64,000 nt of DNA, taken from NCBI GenBank assembly GCA_002307185.1, contig DBTT01000041.1:1-64000 (forward strand), written 5' to 3'. This DNA is from Bacteroidales bacterium UBA1309 (GTDB taxonomy: Bacteria; Bacteroidota; Bacteroidia; Bacteroidales; Dysgonomonadaceae). The translations under genes were made by a program, and so were the position numbers. The notes beneath the pieces were generated by a model. That model did not search any database. It saw nothing but the letters and a program-made list of their open reading frames with translations, and had not been told where the DNA came from. Of the stretch, positions 53,994 to 63,410 are shown piece by piece; the stretch's first letter is position 1, and the number at the start of each line of letters is the position of its first letter.

Positions 53994-54061
53994 TTTTTGA
54001 ATGGACTGATGTCGTGTTTTCAAATGATTAAAAAGAAAAATCTCGTTTATGCGTTCACATG

Positions 54062-54952
54062 CTACCGATTCATCAATTGGATAAAACAATCCTCTATCGT
54101 CGGTTTTATCGGCTTCATTTCCAAGTAAGGAAAATCAATGCGAAAGCCTTCCTTTTTGAAAATCAGGTGTAGAAATTCTCCTGAAATATAGGCCAGTTCC
54201 ACATTCTCCTGTCGTTTCAAATGCGTGAGCAACCGGTAGTTGTTGTCTGCTCGCACAGCATATAGTTGGTATGGGAAAGCCTCCACAACGTCCCGAGGTG
54301 TATCTACCGAGAGAATTTTTCCAGATTGGATCAGGGCAATCCGGTCACACAACGCCGCTTCATCCATGTAAGGAGTGGACACGAAAATGGTGATGCCTTG
54401 CTCTTTCAATTTGCGGAGCATTTCCCAAAATTCTTTCCGGGAAACAGGATCCACACCCGTTGTGGGTTCGTCCAAAAACAGGACGGTCGGCTTGTGAATC
54501 AAGGCACAGCAAAGTGCCAGCTTTTGCTTCATCCCGCCCGATAGTTTCCCTGCCCGCCTCTTTTTGAAAGGTTCTATTTGCACATAGATATCCTTAATCG
54601 ATTCGTAGTTTGCCTCAACGGTAGTGTTGAACACATCGGCAAAGAAACGGAGATTTTCCTCCACGGTCAAATCGGGATAAAGCGAGAATTTGCCGGGCAT
54701 GTATCCGATTTGGTCACGGATTTTCCGAAAATCTTTCACCACATCCAGTCCCTCCACCATAGCCGAACCACTGTCGGCCAACAGCAAAGTGGTGAGTATG
54801 CGGAAAAGGGAAGTCTTTCCCGCACCGTCAGGCCCGATCAGCCCGAACAATTCGCCTTCCCCAATTTGGAGGCTGACGTTGTCCAAAGCCATTACGGCTT
54901 GTTTGCCCGGATAGGTTTTCGTGATCTTGTCGATGAGAATGGCAGGTTTCAT
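54062..54952 (-). CDS. ABC exporter ATP-binding protein (first)
   Basis: 296 residues. Walker A GPDGAGKTS, signature KLSGGMKQK, Walker B VLFLDEPTTGVDP, plus a C-terminal region of about 80 residues. In E. coli YbhF the two ATPase halves are one polypeptide; here they are separate genes. Start overlaps the HlyD-type gene stop (TGATG). Confidence 0.93.
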   Translation of the reverse strand: MKPAILIDKITKTYPGKQAVMALDNVSLQIGEGELFGLIGPDGAGKTSLFRILTTLLLADSGSAMVEGLDVVKDFRKIRDQIGYMPGKFSLYPDLTVEENLRFFADVFNTTVEANYESIKDIYVQIEPFKKRRAGKLSGGMKQKLALCCALIHKPTVLFLDEPTTGVDPVSRKEFWEMLRKLKEQGITIFVSTPYMDEAALCDRIALIQSGKILSVDTPRDVVEAFPYQLYAVRADNNYRLLTHLKRQENVELAYISGEFLHLIFKKEGFRIDFPYLEMKPIKPTIEDCFIQLMNR

Positions 54953-55863
54953 CAGTTGCTTTTGTTTGAGAAATCCACGTCGCCGTACATGCCGATTTTG
55001 ATGACTCCATCCTTATTGTCCACCGCTATTTTCACAGCATAAACCAGATTTTGCCTTTCGTCTTTTGTCTGGATAGTTTTAGGGGTGAATTCAGCTTCAT
55101 CGGCAATCCAGCTGATTTCGCCTGCATAAGATTTTTGGCCGCCATCTTTGCCATTAATAAACACGGTTACCTTTTGTCCTATTTTGATTTCAGATAATTG
55201 ATCCGAAACCAGGTAAGCTTTCAGGAACAAGTGCCGCGTGTCGGCAATCTTGAACAAGGCTTTGCCTGTTTGAGTGATTTCTCCAACTTCGATATATTTT
55301 GCCAAAACAGTGCCATCCATCGGGCTTGTGATTCGGCTTCGGCGAAGTTGATCTTCGATTTGCGCCACTTGTATTTGATAAACGTTGCTTTCGTTGTCCA
55401 AACCCTGAACGGAGGTCGTCAATGAGTTCATTTGGGCAGACAAAGAGCTTTTCAGGACATCCAATTGCGAGTTGATGTCATCCAACTGCTTTTGGGTGGC
55501 AGCGCCGTCCCGTAACAGACGTTGGATGCGCGCCTTTTCGATATTCGCTTTCGCTATTTGGTCTTTTGTTGCAGCCACCTGTATGGACACATTTGGCTTG
55601 CGAACGGTGACCGATCTGGAGGTTGCTTCCAATTGAAGTTTTTTGAGGAACAATTGCGTAGTGTCGATGAATCCGATGTATTGCCCCTTTTTGAGTTGGT
55701 CTCCTTCGGTGATGTCGAGGCTTTCTATTTTGCCAGGCACTTCTGCCGAAACAAGTATGTCGGTGGTTTCGAAAGTGCCAGAAGCATCGTGTTCCATTTG
55801 GTTGCGGTTGCATCCTGAGAGTGCAACGAGCGCAATGCTACTTATCAAGAATAGACGTTTCAT
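54952..55863 (-). CDS. Membrane-fusion (HlyD/YbhG-type) lipoprotein
   Basis: 303 residues. Lipobox ALVALSGC with Cys18, then the barrel-sandwich half LVSAEVPGKIESLDITEGDQ. A long coiled-coil hairpin follows (about 85-165), then the second lipoyl half SPMDGTVLAKYIEVGE and a beta-barrel. It connects the inner-membrane ABC part to the outer-membrane channel. Confidence 0.92.
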   Translation of the reverse strand: MKRLFLISSIALVALSGCNRNQMEHDASGTFETTDILVSAEVPGKIESLDITEGDQLKKGQYIGFIDTTQLFLKKLQLEATSRSVTVRKPNVSIQVAATKDQIAKANIEKARIQRLLRDGAATQKQLDDINSQLDVLKSSLSAQMNSLTTSVQGLDNESNVYQIQVAQIEDQLRRSRITSPMDGTVLAKYIEVGEITQTGKALFKIADTRHLFLKAYLVSDQLSEIKIGQKVTVFINGKDGGQKSYAGEISWIADEAEFTPKTIQTKDERQNLVYAVKIAVDNKDGVIKIGMYGDVDFSNKSN

Positions 55864-55900
55864 ATTTTATGCTGTTTTTAATTTCCTGAACTTACTTGGT

Positions 55901-57178
55901 TTACTTCCCCTGGATTTGTTTATAATTATAGACATTCATCAGGTATTGGATCTCGTGCAAAGCCTTGGTTTGGCGGGCAAGCGATTCGTTGTTGATGTCG
56001 CGAATCAGTTCGTTCATCTGGTAGGTGCCGTTTTTGTAGCGGCTCTCCCCGGACAATTTCACCCTTGCCCTGAGTTGAATGATGTCGTCGTCTTTGGAGA
56101 GCAGATCCTTCATTTTTTGTATTTCGGACTGCTCTTTGGTTAGCTCCAAGTTGGTATTGAACAAAAATGCCTCCTGCTGAATTTCGAGGTTGTTGATATT
56201 TGTTTCAATTAATTTTTGCTCATTCTTCTGGGTGTAAAGGCCTCCGAAATTCCAGCTCAGCTTCACTCCCGCCACACCAAACAGTTTGAATTTATCTTCC
56301 ATCATATTCAATCCCGGACGACCGTATCCCCCTTGTGCAAACAAAGCCAGCTTGGGCCTGTTTTTTGCATCGAGCGCATAATTTTGTGTTTTCAACGCTT
56401 CCATTTGCGAAGCATACAAATTCAATTCGGGACGAGAAATGCCCTCCAACGAGAAGTTTGTTTCCAATGGCTTTTCGAGTTCCACATTGTCGGCGAGGGG
56501 CTTGTGAATAAAAAGCGAAAGCATCTGCACATAAGCTTTTCGAAGGGCTTTCTGAGTAATCCGGGTTTGATCGAGACTCAGGAGCTCTACGTCCAACAGG
56601 TCGGCATCCGGCTGCATGGCCACGCCGTTTCGGAGCATGGAAGCAACCACCTCTCGATTCGATTTCAGGTTCTTTTCTGTCAAATCAACGATGCCCAATT
56701 GCTCGTCAACAGCCAAAATACCAAAATAGAGTTGGTTGATTTTATCCTTCACTGCATAAAGGCCCACATCGATCCGCTGTTTGTCCACATTGCTGTTTGC
56801 TTGTGCGACTTTCTTTTGGGAAGCGGTTGCCCCGCCATCCCAAATCAACTGCGACACATCCACCGTTGCTTTGTATTGATCTTTGTTTACGGATGGAATA
56901 TTCAACGTGAACGGCAACGAAGACTGGTCGATGCTCAATTTTGTGACCTCCGACTGATACGTTGCCTGGGCATTGAACCCGATCTGAGGCAAGTAGTTTT
57001 TCGCAATATTCTCCAGTGTGTATTGCGATGATTGCTCCACCAACTTGTATTGCCGGATAAACGGATAATTGTACACCGCCAATTGCTTGCATTCATGAAG
57101 GATCAGCTTGTTCTGGGCCTCCAAAGTGGTAGCTCCATATGCCAATACTAAAAAAATAATAGCCGATAATCGTTTCAT
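55901..57178 (-). CDS. TolC-family outer-membrane efflux protein
   Basis: 425 residues from ATG 57178 (MKRLSAIIFLVLAYG, signal peptide). Two repeated helical halves, for example VDVSQLIWDGGATASQKKVA and VKLSWNFGGLYTQKNEQKLI, with long coiled-coil helices. Forms the outer-membrane duct of the exporter. Between tetR and the fusion-protein gene. Confidence 0.92.
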   Translation of the reverse strand: MKRLSAIIFLVLAYGATTLEAQNKLILHECKQLAVYNYPFIRQYKLVEQSSQYTLENIAKNYLPQIGFNAQATYQSEVTKLSIDQSSLPFTLNIPSVNKDQYKATVDVSQLIWDGGATASQKKVAQANSNVDKQRIDVGLYAVKDKINQLYFGILAVDEQLGIVDLTEKNLKSNREVVASMLRNGVAMQPDADLLDVELLSLDQTRITQKALRKAYVQMLSLFIHKPLADNVELEKPLETNFSLEGISRPELNLYASQMEALKTQNYALDAKNRPKLALFAQGGYGRPGLNMMEDKFKLFGVAGVKLSWNFGGLYTQKNEQKLIETNINNLEIQQEAFLFNTNLELTKEQSEIQKMKDLLSKDDDIIQLRARVKLSGESRYKNGTYQMNELIRDINNESLARQTKALHEIQYLMNVYNYKQIQGK

Positions 57179-57199
57179 CTTCACTTAGTCCTATTTGAT

Positions 57200-57814
57200 T
57201 TATTCTTCAATTTGCAACATACCTTTTATCCACAGAGGAATCAGACCGCGCCTTTCCTCAATCAATTGACGAAAACTGTCATCTTCAATCCCGTATAAAT
57301 GTTTCGCTAAAGGTGAAGCGATTACGGGCATCACGGAGAGGGAAATCATATTCATGATAAAATGCAAAGGAGAGGCAGGTATTGACTTGGCTTGCAGGTG
57401 TTCGGTTATTTGTTTGGCAAAATAGCTCTCATTTAAAAACTTACGCGGTATCCTCAATTCCTTGATAAGCAGTTTGGGATTGGCATGCAACTCGTTCAGC
57501 ACAAAAATCGCCAAATTTGGAGTTGCCAGCACAAGATCCATATAACCGTTTACAATCTCATCTATTTTGTGAGACAAAGAGGTGGAAGGTTCATAGATTA
57601 TTTGTTGTAGAAAAGCAAACATTTCTTGGATGCTCTCGTTCATGATGATGCGGAAAAGCTTCTCCTTGCTCCGAAAATAATAGTGCAGCAAAGCGGAATT
57701 GATTCCGGCCATTTCAGCTATCTCGCGGGTCCGCACCGCATCAAAACCCTTTTCCTGAAACAGCTTCCGGGCGGCTTCTTTTATTCTCAACTCGTTAGTG
57801 TCTTGTTCCCTCAT
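57200..57814 (-). CDS. TetR-family regulator of the exporter operon
   Basis: 204 residues from ATG 57814 (MREQDTNELRIKEAARKLF); a TTG upstream is unlikely. N-terminal helix-turn-helix: EIAEMAGINSALLHYYFRSK. The C-terminal ligand domain has PLWIKGMLQIEE at its end. It is the first gene of the operon and presumably represses it. Arrangement (TetR, TolC, HlyD, two ATPases, two permeases) is like CecR-YbhGFSR. Confidence 0.92.
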   Translation of the reverse strand: MREQDTNELRIKEAARKLFQEKGFDAVRTREIAEMAGINSALLHYYFRSKEKLFRIIMNESIQEMFAFLQQIIYEPSTSLSHKIDEIVNGYMDLVLATPNLAIFVLNELHANPKLLIKELRIPRKFLNESYFAKQITEHLQAKSIPASPLHFIMNMISLSVMPVIASPLAKHLYGIEDDSFRQLIEERRGLIPLWIKGMLQIEE

Positions 57815-57848
57815 CTTCAACCAATTCAATTGTTTTGCAAAGATGAAC

Positions 57849-57875
57849 TAATCAATTGGTTTAATCATTTGATTA
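57849..57875. promoter_or_regulatory. Possible TetR operator
   Basis: TAATCAA (57849-57855) and TTGATTA (57869-57875) are perfect inverted 7-mers 13 bp apart, 35-61 bp before the tetR start. CATCTTTG (minus strand, 57845-57838), one base from the -7 consensus, is immediately adjacent. I see nothing else in 57876-58306. Confidence 0.45.
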
Positions 57876-58306
57876 AAATATTATTTAACTTTTAAAAGGC
57901 TGGCAATCCATTTTTCGGTGCGGAAGATGCGATGAGCCATACTTTAAATGCAAAAGACAAGCCACTTCATCCCGAAGGAGCTCATTTACTAACCATTATA
58001 AATCATCGTATCTGACCATCGGTAGCGCAACCGTCTATTCCTAGTGATTTCCAAACGCACAAAATTTGGAATAGATACCACGCAGCCACCCTGAATATCA
58101 GCTGAACTCTGCGCTTCAAACATACATTAAGATACTGTTAATCGGTCAATTGAATGTTATATTTTATTTTCTACTGGTTACTTTCTTTATTATAGCCTTA
58201 GTTTCCGGGATTTTTCTAGTTTTTAGCCTATGCCGCAAAACATATCAGCCGGATATTCTGTTTAAGAGTACCACATCTGGACAAATAATGGAGTGAAAGA
58301 GAAAAA

Positions 58307-59302
58307 ATGAAAAAGATTGCTTTATCGGTACTCGAACTCGCAGTGGTGAAAGAAGGAAGAGACTCACGCACGGCTATTGACGAAACAGTAGCCGTGGCAC
58401 ACCGCGCAGAAGAATTAGATTTTAGCCGGATCTGGCTGGCAGAGCATCACAACTCCTGCAACATCGCGAGTTCGGCAACAGCTGTGCTGATTGGACATGT
58501 AGCCGGAGAAACAAAAAAAATACGGGTTGGCTCCGGAGGGATCATGCTTCCGAATCACGCCCCACTGATCGTAGCCGAACAGTTTGGAACGCTCGAAACA
58601 CTCTATCCTGGCCGCATCGATTTGGGACTTGGACGTGCGCCCGGCACAGATCAACAAACAGTTAAGGCTATACGGCGAAAAAACATGGATGCCGCATTTA
58701 ATTTCCCCGACGATGTGAAGGAATTAAGCCGTTTTTTGGGCAACAACGATGAACACACAGCTGTTCGTGCATTTCCAGGAGAAGGGCTGGATATTCCGAT
58801 CTGGATATTGGGTTCCAGCACTGACAGCGCATATGTGGCAGCAGAACTGGGCTTGCCATATGCCTTCGCATCCCATTTTGCACCCGAACAACTCTTTCGC
58901 GCCATTGAGATTTACCGAAGTCGGTTTCGCGCTTCAAAGCAGTTGGCAAAGCCCTACGTGCTGGCTTGCGTGAATGTCATCGGAGCTGACACGGACGAGG
59001 AAGCTAAGCGACAAAGTTCGAGTATGCAGCGGATGTTTATCGGGATTCTTACTGGCGAACGCCGTCCCTTGGCTCCGCCGCGCGATATTCCGTTTGCGTA
59101 TGTCCAACATCCACAAATCATGCAACACTTAAGTATGATGATGAAAGGAACATTTATCGGCAGCGAAGAAACTTTACGCCGGGAATTGGCCGCCTTTATA
59201 GAAAAGACTCAAGCCGACGAGTTGATGGTCACTTGTTATCTGTATGACAAGGAAGCAAAACTCAAATCACTCGAGTTGGCTTGGAAGGCCGTATATGAAT
59301 AA
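58307..59302 (+). CDS. Luciferase-like flavin-dependent monooxygenase
   Basis: 331 residues of the LLM class, group 1 type. ALSVLELAVVKEGRDSRTA, FSRIWLAEHHN, RVGSGGIMLPNHAPLIVAEQ, LYPGRIDLGLGRAPGTD, and PIWILGSSTDSAYVAAELGLP are typical. It would use reduced FMN and oxygen, and a flavin reductase gene (damaged) faces it at 59337-59980. Substrate unknown. Confidence 0.92.
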   Translation: MKKIALSVLELAVVKEGRDSRTAIDETVAVAHRAEELDFSRIWLAEHHNSCNIASSATAVLIGHVAGETKKIRVGSGGIMLPNHAPLIVAEQFGTLETLYPGRIDLGLGRAPGTDQQTVKAIRRKNMDAAFNFPDDVKELSRFLGNNDEHTAVRAFPGEGLDIPIWILGSSTDSAYVAAELGLPYAFASHFAPEQLFRAIEIYRSRFRASKQLAKPYVLACVNVIGADTDEEAKRQSSSMQRMFIGILTGERRPLAPPRDIPFAYVQHPQIMQHLSMMMKGTFIGSEETLRRELAAFIEKTQADELMVTCYLYDKEAKLKSLELAWKAVYE

Positions 59303-59336
59303 TCAAATTGCCGTTTGCAGATTTGCAAATATCCAC

Positions 59337-59980
59337 TTATTTTCTTACCCAAATGTGGATGATGTCCCCGAAAACTATTTTGTGGTAAGACCCCACGCTT
59401 TTATAAGCATCTTCGTAGAAGGTTTTGTTCTTCTGGGCATACACTTCTTCTGGATTTATGGTGTGTGTTTCAGCCAAATCACATTCAATAATAATTTTGG
59501 CTTCTTTATAGCTGACACGTCCCGAAGGGGTAATCAATGGAGTCAATGTGGTCTTTTTCATCTTGTCAGAATCGCGTCCCGAGCTGCTTCCGAAAGGCAA
59601 GAACGCGGGCTTGAATTGATCGTCGAAATAAGCCATGGTGTATTTCTTGTCCTTGAGAATGAGTTCCAGGGTGTAGCGACTACCACGAAGCCCGCAGAAT
59701 GTAACAGGCTTTCCCATCAACAGCCCAACGCCGCCATCGCCCGCCACCATCGAGTTGTAATGCTCGGGCAAGCCGGCGGTAATCACCGTGTAGTCTTTCC
59801 CTACTAATTTGAAAATGCTCTCTGGCAGTTGTTCCGGGGTGATTTCTACAAACAAGTCGTTGAAAGATTTGTCTTTCAAGTTGCTATAATCTACTACTTG
59901 GTTGGAGGCTTTAACTTGGCATGAACAATTCCACCCAAGAAACTGGCAAGGATAAGGTTGAATAAAAAGAAAGTTTTCAT
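59337..59980 (-). pseudogene. Exported flavin reductase-like protein with a frameshift
   Basis: The main body (VEITPEQLPESIFKLVGKDY, HYNSMVAGDGGVGLLMGKPV, YTLELILKDKKYTMAYF, SSSGRDSDKMKKTTLTP) is a flavin reductase-like split barrel. Its frame runs upstream into implausible code with no signal sequence. In a different frame, ATG 59980 starts MKTFFLFNLILASFLGGIVH, a good signal peptide that hits TAG within 28 codons. A single frameshift near 59905-59925 would join the two. Either the gene is inactivated or there is a sequence error. 6 bp from exbD. Confidence 0.75.
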
Positions 59981-60011
59981 CCTGAAAAAGTGAATGGGTG
60001 GGCAATAATAG

Positions 60012-60422
60012 TTATTTGTCTTTTTGTGTGAAAAGTACCATTTTCACCTTTGCCGCATTGCCAAGATCAATCACATTGACAAGATCCTGGAGATTCAGCG
60101 TTTTATCAGCCTGGAGTAAGACATTGATTTCCTCGTTCTCTTTTTTTTGGGCCATTATTGATAACAAAGCCGGTTCTATTTCTTCAAAAAGAATTTCTTT
60201 GTCATTCAAAAAATAGCGATGGTCGGCCGTGATAGCCAATTGAATACTCTTTTTGTTAACAACCTCTGTGGAAGTCTTGGAATTTGGCAGGGCTACTTTT
60301 ATTGCCGCGGGAGTTACCAATGTAGATATTATAAGAAAAAAGAGCAACAAGAAGAACATAATATCATTCAAAGAAGCTGTATAGACTTCTGCCGATCGGG
60401 TTTTTCTTCGTTCTATTTTCAT
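60012..60422 (-). CDS. exbD: ExbD/TolR-type biopolymer transport protein
   Basis: 136 residues. One transmembrane helix with the essential Asp (SLNDIMFFLLLFFLIIS) and a periplasmic domain. Works with ExbB to energise TonB. Separated from exbB by 33 bp. Confidence 0.92.
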   Translation of the reverse strand: MKIERRKTRSAEVYTASLNDIMFFLLLFFLIISTLVTPAAIKVALPNSKTSTEVVNKKSIQLAITADHRYFLNDKEILFEEIEPALLSIMAQKKENEEINVLLQADKTLNLQDLVNVIDLGNAAKVKMVLFTQKDK

Positions 60423-60455
60423 TGAATTAAGTTTATGGTGTGTAAAATAATTGGA

Positions 60456-61163
60456 TCATGCAGCAGGACTGCTCCCTTTTTTGTATGAGCGGATTGCTTT
60501 CAATATTTCATTGGAATCTTTGTCGATAAGCAAAACAGCTTTGTCAATAAACCCATTAAGCACATAATATCCAGTGTAGGCAATGATGCCGACAAACAAA
60601 CCGGCACCCGAACAGATCATCTTCTGATAGAGACCATCTGAGATGCTCGCGATGTTGAGATCGCCACTGACGGAAATGCTGTAGAAGATTTTGATGACTC
60701 CAAAGATTGTTCCCAAAAATCCCAACATAGGAGCAATCGCCGCAGTGATTCCCAAATAGTTCATTTGGTTTTCGAGCAACGAGATTTGCTGACGGGCTTC
60801 TATTTGCATGGAATCTTCAATCTCTTTATCTTCACTTTCTATTTCTTTCAATCCAGCAGCAATGACCCTTGAAGTAGCCGTTTGCCTCTCCAACGAGAAT
60901 TTCACAGCTTTGTCGATTTTTCTTTCCTGAACCAACTCCCAAACACGTGAAAACCAAAGCGTATCTTTTTGCCCAAGTTTCCTAATTACCAAAATGCGGT
61001 TGATTATAACATATATCGACAACAAGGACAAAAGGAAAATAGGGACTAAAATCCATCCGCCTTTCATCAGCAAGTCAAAATAACTCTCTTCTATAACTTT
61101 GGGTTGTGGAGCCTCTGTCAATGTAGCAGTTGCTTGAAGGAAAATCGTCAATAAGTTCATCAT
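60456..61163 (-). CDS. exbB: ExbB/MotA/TolQ-type proton channel protein
   Basis: 235 residues, three transmembrane segments: GGWILVPIFLLSLLSIYVII, then LGITAAIAPMLGFLGTIFGV and GAGLFVGIIAYTGYYVLNG. GFLGTIFGVI is the family signature. TATATTTG (minus strand, 61242-61235) may be the -7 element of an exbB-exbD transcript. A tonB gene is present but 51 kb away. Confidence 0.92.
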   Translation of the reverse strand: MMNLLTIFLQATATLTEAPQPKVIEESYFDLLMKGGWILVPIFLLSLLSIYVIINRILVIRKLGQKDTLWFSRVWELVQERKIDKAVKFSLERQTATSRVIAAGLKEIESEDKEIEDSMQIEARQQISLLENQMNYLGITAAIAPMLGFLGTIFGVIKIFYSISVSGDLNIASISDGLYQKMICSGAGLFVGIIAYTGYYVLNGFIDKAVLLIDKDSNEILKAIRSYKKGSSPAA

Positions 61164-61370
61164 TTCTAATGCGTGTATTATTAATTTTTGCTTATTTATT
61201 TACTTTTCAGGAATCTCACAAATCTAACTTTTGGCAAATATAACATCTTTCTGGATGGATTGGCTGTTTTAAAATGTCAATAAATGTGTAAAAACATAGT
61301 TCCACAACCCTACCAAAACGATTTTATTCATTTTTTCTGCAAATATCCGTTTTCCTTAATAAAAGAATTA

Positions 61371-61378
61371 TACCTTTG
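61371..61378 (+). promoter_or_regulatory. -7 element for the LytS/LytTR pair
   Basis: TACCTTTG matches TAnnTTTG. No clear -33 TTTG at the right distance. It would give a leader of about 55 bases to the ATG at 61441, favouring that start over 61396. Confidence 0.4.
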
Positions 61379-61440
61379 TTTGTGGTCATAGTTTTATGCT
61401 TGTAAGTATTTTAATGCGCAACATTAATTTTTTAGAGAGA

Positions 61441-62631
61441 ATGAATACTAACTTACTGCAGCTTAAACTAATCCCCCCAGTTGTTGCACTTCTTTTGAGC
61501 TTTTTGATTATTTTTCCGGATATTGTCTGGACATACTCACATTCTTCAGAGGATCAGACTCCCCAGAAAGAGCATCCTATTCCTGAAGAATTCGAGCATC
61601 GTGAACCGAATCAGGATTTTCATCGTCCGGAAGGAGTTCCCCAAATGCCCCAGAAAGAAGGACAAGATTCTAATTTTGGGGAAAGAAAAGAACCCCATGG
61701 GCCACAGATCAACAGTGTGGAGCGCATGGCAAAAGAGTTCTTTCTATTCTTTATCATCACCTACATTTTCATTCAAATGGATCTTTTTTTATTCGACAAA
61801 AAAAGATTTCTAAAAATACCTTCAGGACAACTCTGTCTTCATGTACTTGTCATCAACCTGCTATTAAGTACTTTAATAGCAATTATTTACACATCCTTTT
61901 TCCGGCAAGGAAGAACTTGGCCTATTGACGGGCTTTTGTTCTTCAAATTCTTTTTTATGGCGATCATCTCCTACCTCATTGTCTATCTATTGAAATCGGT
62001 GATTCGCCAACAAAAGATTTCTTTAGAAAATGAACGTCTTAAGACTCAAAATATAGAAGTACAATACGAATCGCTTACGACACAATTGAATCCCCACTTT
62101 TTCTTTAATTCGATGAACTCGCTCTCGTATCTCATAAGGGGAAACCAACGTGAGAAATCACTGAAGTATTTGCAAAAACTTTCCGAAATGTTCCGCTATG
62201 TACTCTCTGCCAGCAAAAGGACGGTAGTTACACTGAGAGACGAAATGGAGATGCTGGAAGCATATCGTTACATGATGGAGATCCGATTTGAGGATAAATT
62301 TATTTTTGAGGTGGATGTGGATGAAAAATATTACAGTTATTTCTTGCCAGTATTGACTGTTCAACCTCTGATTGAGAATGTAATAAAACACAATGAAATT
62401 AGCGAAGAAAGGCCTCTCAAAGTTTATATTAAAATTGACAAAGGTCAAAAGTTAACGGTCAGCAATACGATTCAACCCAAATTATTGAAAGAAGAAAGCA
62501 CCGGAATCGGATTAAGAAACTTGAACGAACGGTACAAACTTCTCTTTGGAGCGCAGATTTCAATTTCAAATGAAAATAATACCTTTGCAGTAAGCATACC
62601 TTTATTTTCCGAAATAGATAAAGACCTATAG
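61441..62631 (+). CDS. LytS-type sensor histidine kinase
   Basis: 396 residues from ATG 61441 (MNTNLLQLKLIPP); an upstream in-frame ATG at 61396 would add 15. Four transmembrane helices; between TM1 and TM2 is a periplasmic loop of about 65 residues rich in Pro, Glu, Gln and His. His_kinase domain with phospho-acceptor His219 in TQLNPHFFFNSMNSL, N-box PLIENVIKHN and G-box GIGLRNLNERY. Paired with the LytTR regulator 10 bp downstream. Confidence 0.93.
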   Translation: MNTNLLQLKLIPPVVALLLSFLIIFPDIVWTYSHSSEDQTPQKEHPIPEEFEHREPNQDFHRPEGVPQMPQKEGQDSNFGERKEPHGPQINSVERMAKEFFLFFIITYIFIQMDLFLFDKKRFLKIPSGQLCLHVLVINLLLSTLIAIIYTSFFRQGRTWPIDGLLFFKFFFMAIISYLIVYLLKSVIRQQKISLENERLKTQNIEVQYESLTTQLNPHFFFNSMNSLSYLIRGNQREKSLKYLQKLSEMFRYVLSASKRTVVTLRDEMEMLEAYRYMMEIRFEDKFIFEVDVDEKYYSYFLPVLTVQPLIENVIKHNEISEERPLKVYIKIDKGQKLTVSNTIQPKLLKEESTGIGLRNLNERYKLLFGAQISISNENNTFAVSIPLFSEIDKDL

Positions 62632-62641
62632 CCTAAAGTTT

Positions 62642-63397
62642 ATGAAAGCTATTATTATTGAAGACGAAACTGCTGCCGCACGCAACCTAAAAGCAATTTT
62701 GAACGACATTGCACCCGAAATTGAAATTCTGGCCACCTTGGACAGCATTCAAAAAAGCGTGTCGTGGCTTACTGCAAACACGCAGCCGGATGTGATATTT
62801 ATGGACATCCATCTCTCGGATGGAGACTCTTTCCATATTTTTCGCTTGGTAGATGTTTTTTCCTATATCATTTTCACCACAGCTTACGACGAATACGCCA
62901 TTCAGGCATTCAAGGTGAATTCGATTGATTATCTCTTGAAACCAATCGACCCGGAAGATGTAGTGAATGCCCTCAACAAATTGCGAAAAATTAAAACAAC
63001 TGCTGAACCCGATTATTCTGCCTTGCTTCCGAAAATATTAAAAGGATCTGTCTATCCGAAAACGCTCCTAGCTTTCTACCAAAACCGAATCATTCCGTTG
63101 GAAACGGCTCAAATCGCATTCTTCCAGTCTGTGAATGAGAAAGTCACGGCGCATTGCTTCAGCAAGGAAATGTACCCTATCGAAAAAGCACTCAATTCAC
63201 TGATGTCGGCACTCGATCCTGAACAATTTTTCCGGGCAAATCGACAATTTCTCATTGCCCGAAAATTGATAAAAGAGGTGCAAATGTGGGAAGGTGGACG
63301 TTTGTTAATCATTGCGTCGATCGAAACCCCAGAACAAATTGTCATCAGCAAAGAACGGGTAGCCTTGTTCAAAAACTGGCTGCAAAACAAAATTTGA
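62642..63397 (+). CDS. LytTR-family response regulator
   Basis: 251 residues. Receiver domain with phospho-acceptor Asp55 (VIFMDIHLSDGDSF) and the switch region IIFTTAYDEYAIQAFKVNSI with LLKPID. The C-terminal LytTR domain starts about residue 140 (PKTLLAFYQNRIIPL) and includes FFRANRQFLIARKLI. Binds DNA as a regulator; targets unknown. Convergent with the PepSY gene, 13 bp apart. Confidence 0.95.
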   Translation: MKAIIIEDETAAARNLKAILNDIAPEIEILATLDSIQKSVSWLTANTQPDVIFMDIHLSDGDSFHIFRLVDVFSYIIFTTAYDEYAIQAFKVNSIDYLLKPIDPEDVVNALNKLRKIKTTAEPDYSALLPKILKGSVYPKTLLAFYQNRIIPLETAQIAFFQSVNEKVTAHCFSKEMYPIEKALNSLMSALDPEQFFRANRQFLIARKLIKEVQMWEGGRLLIIASIETPEQIVISKERVALFKNWLQNKI

Positions 63398-63410
63398 ACA
63401 AATCCTCCAC

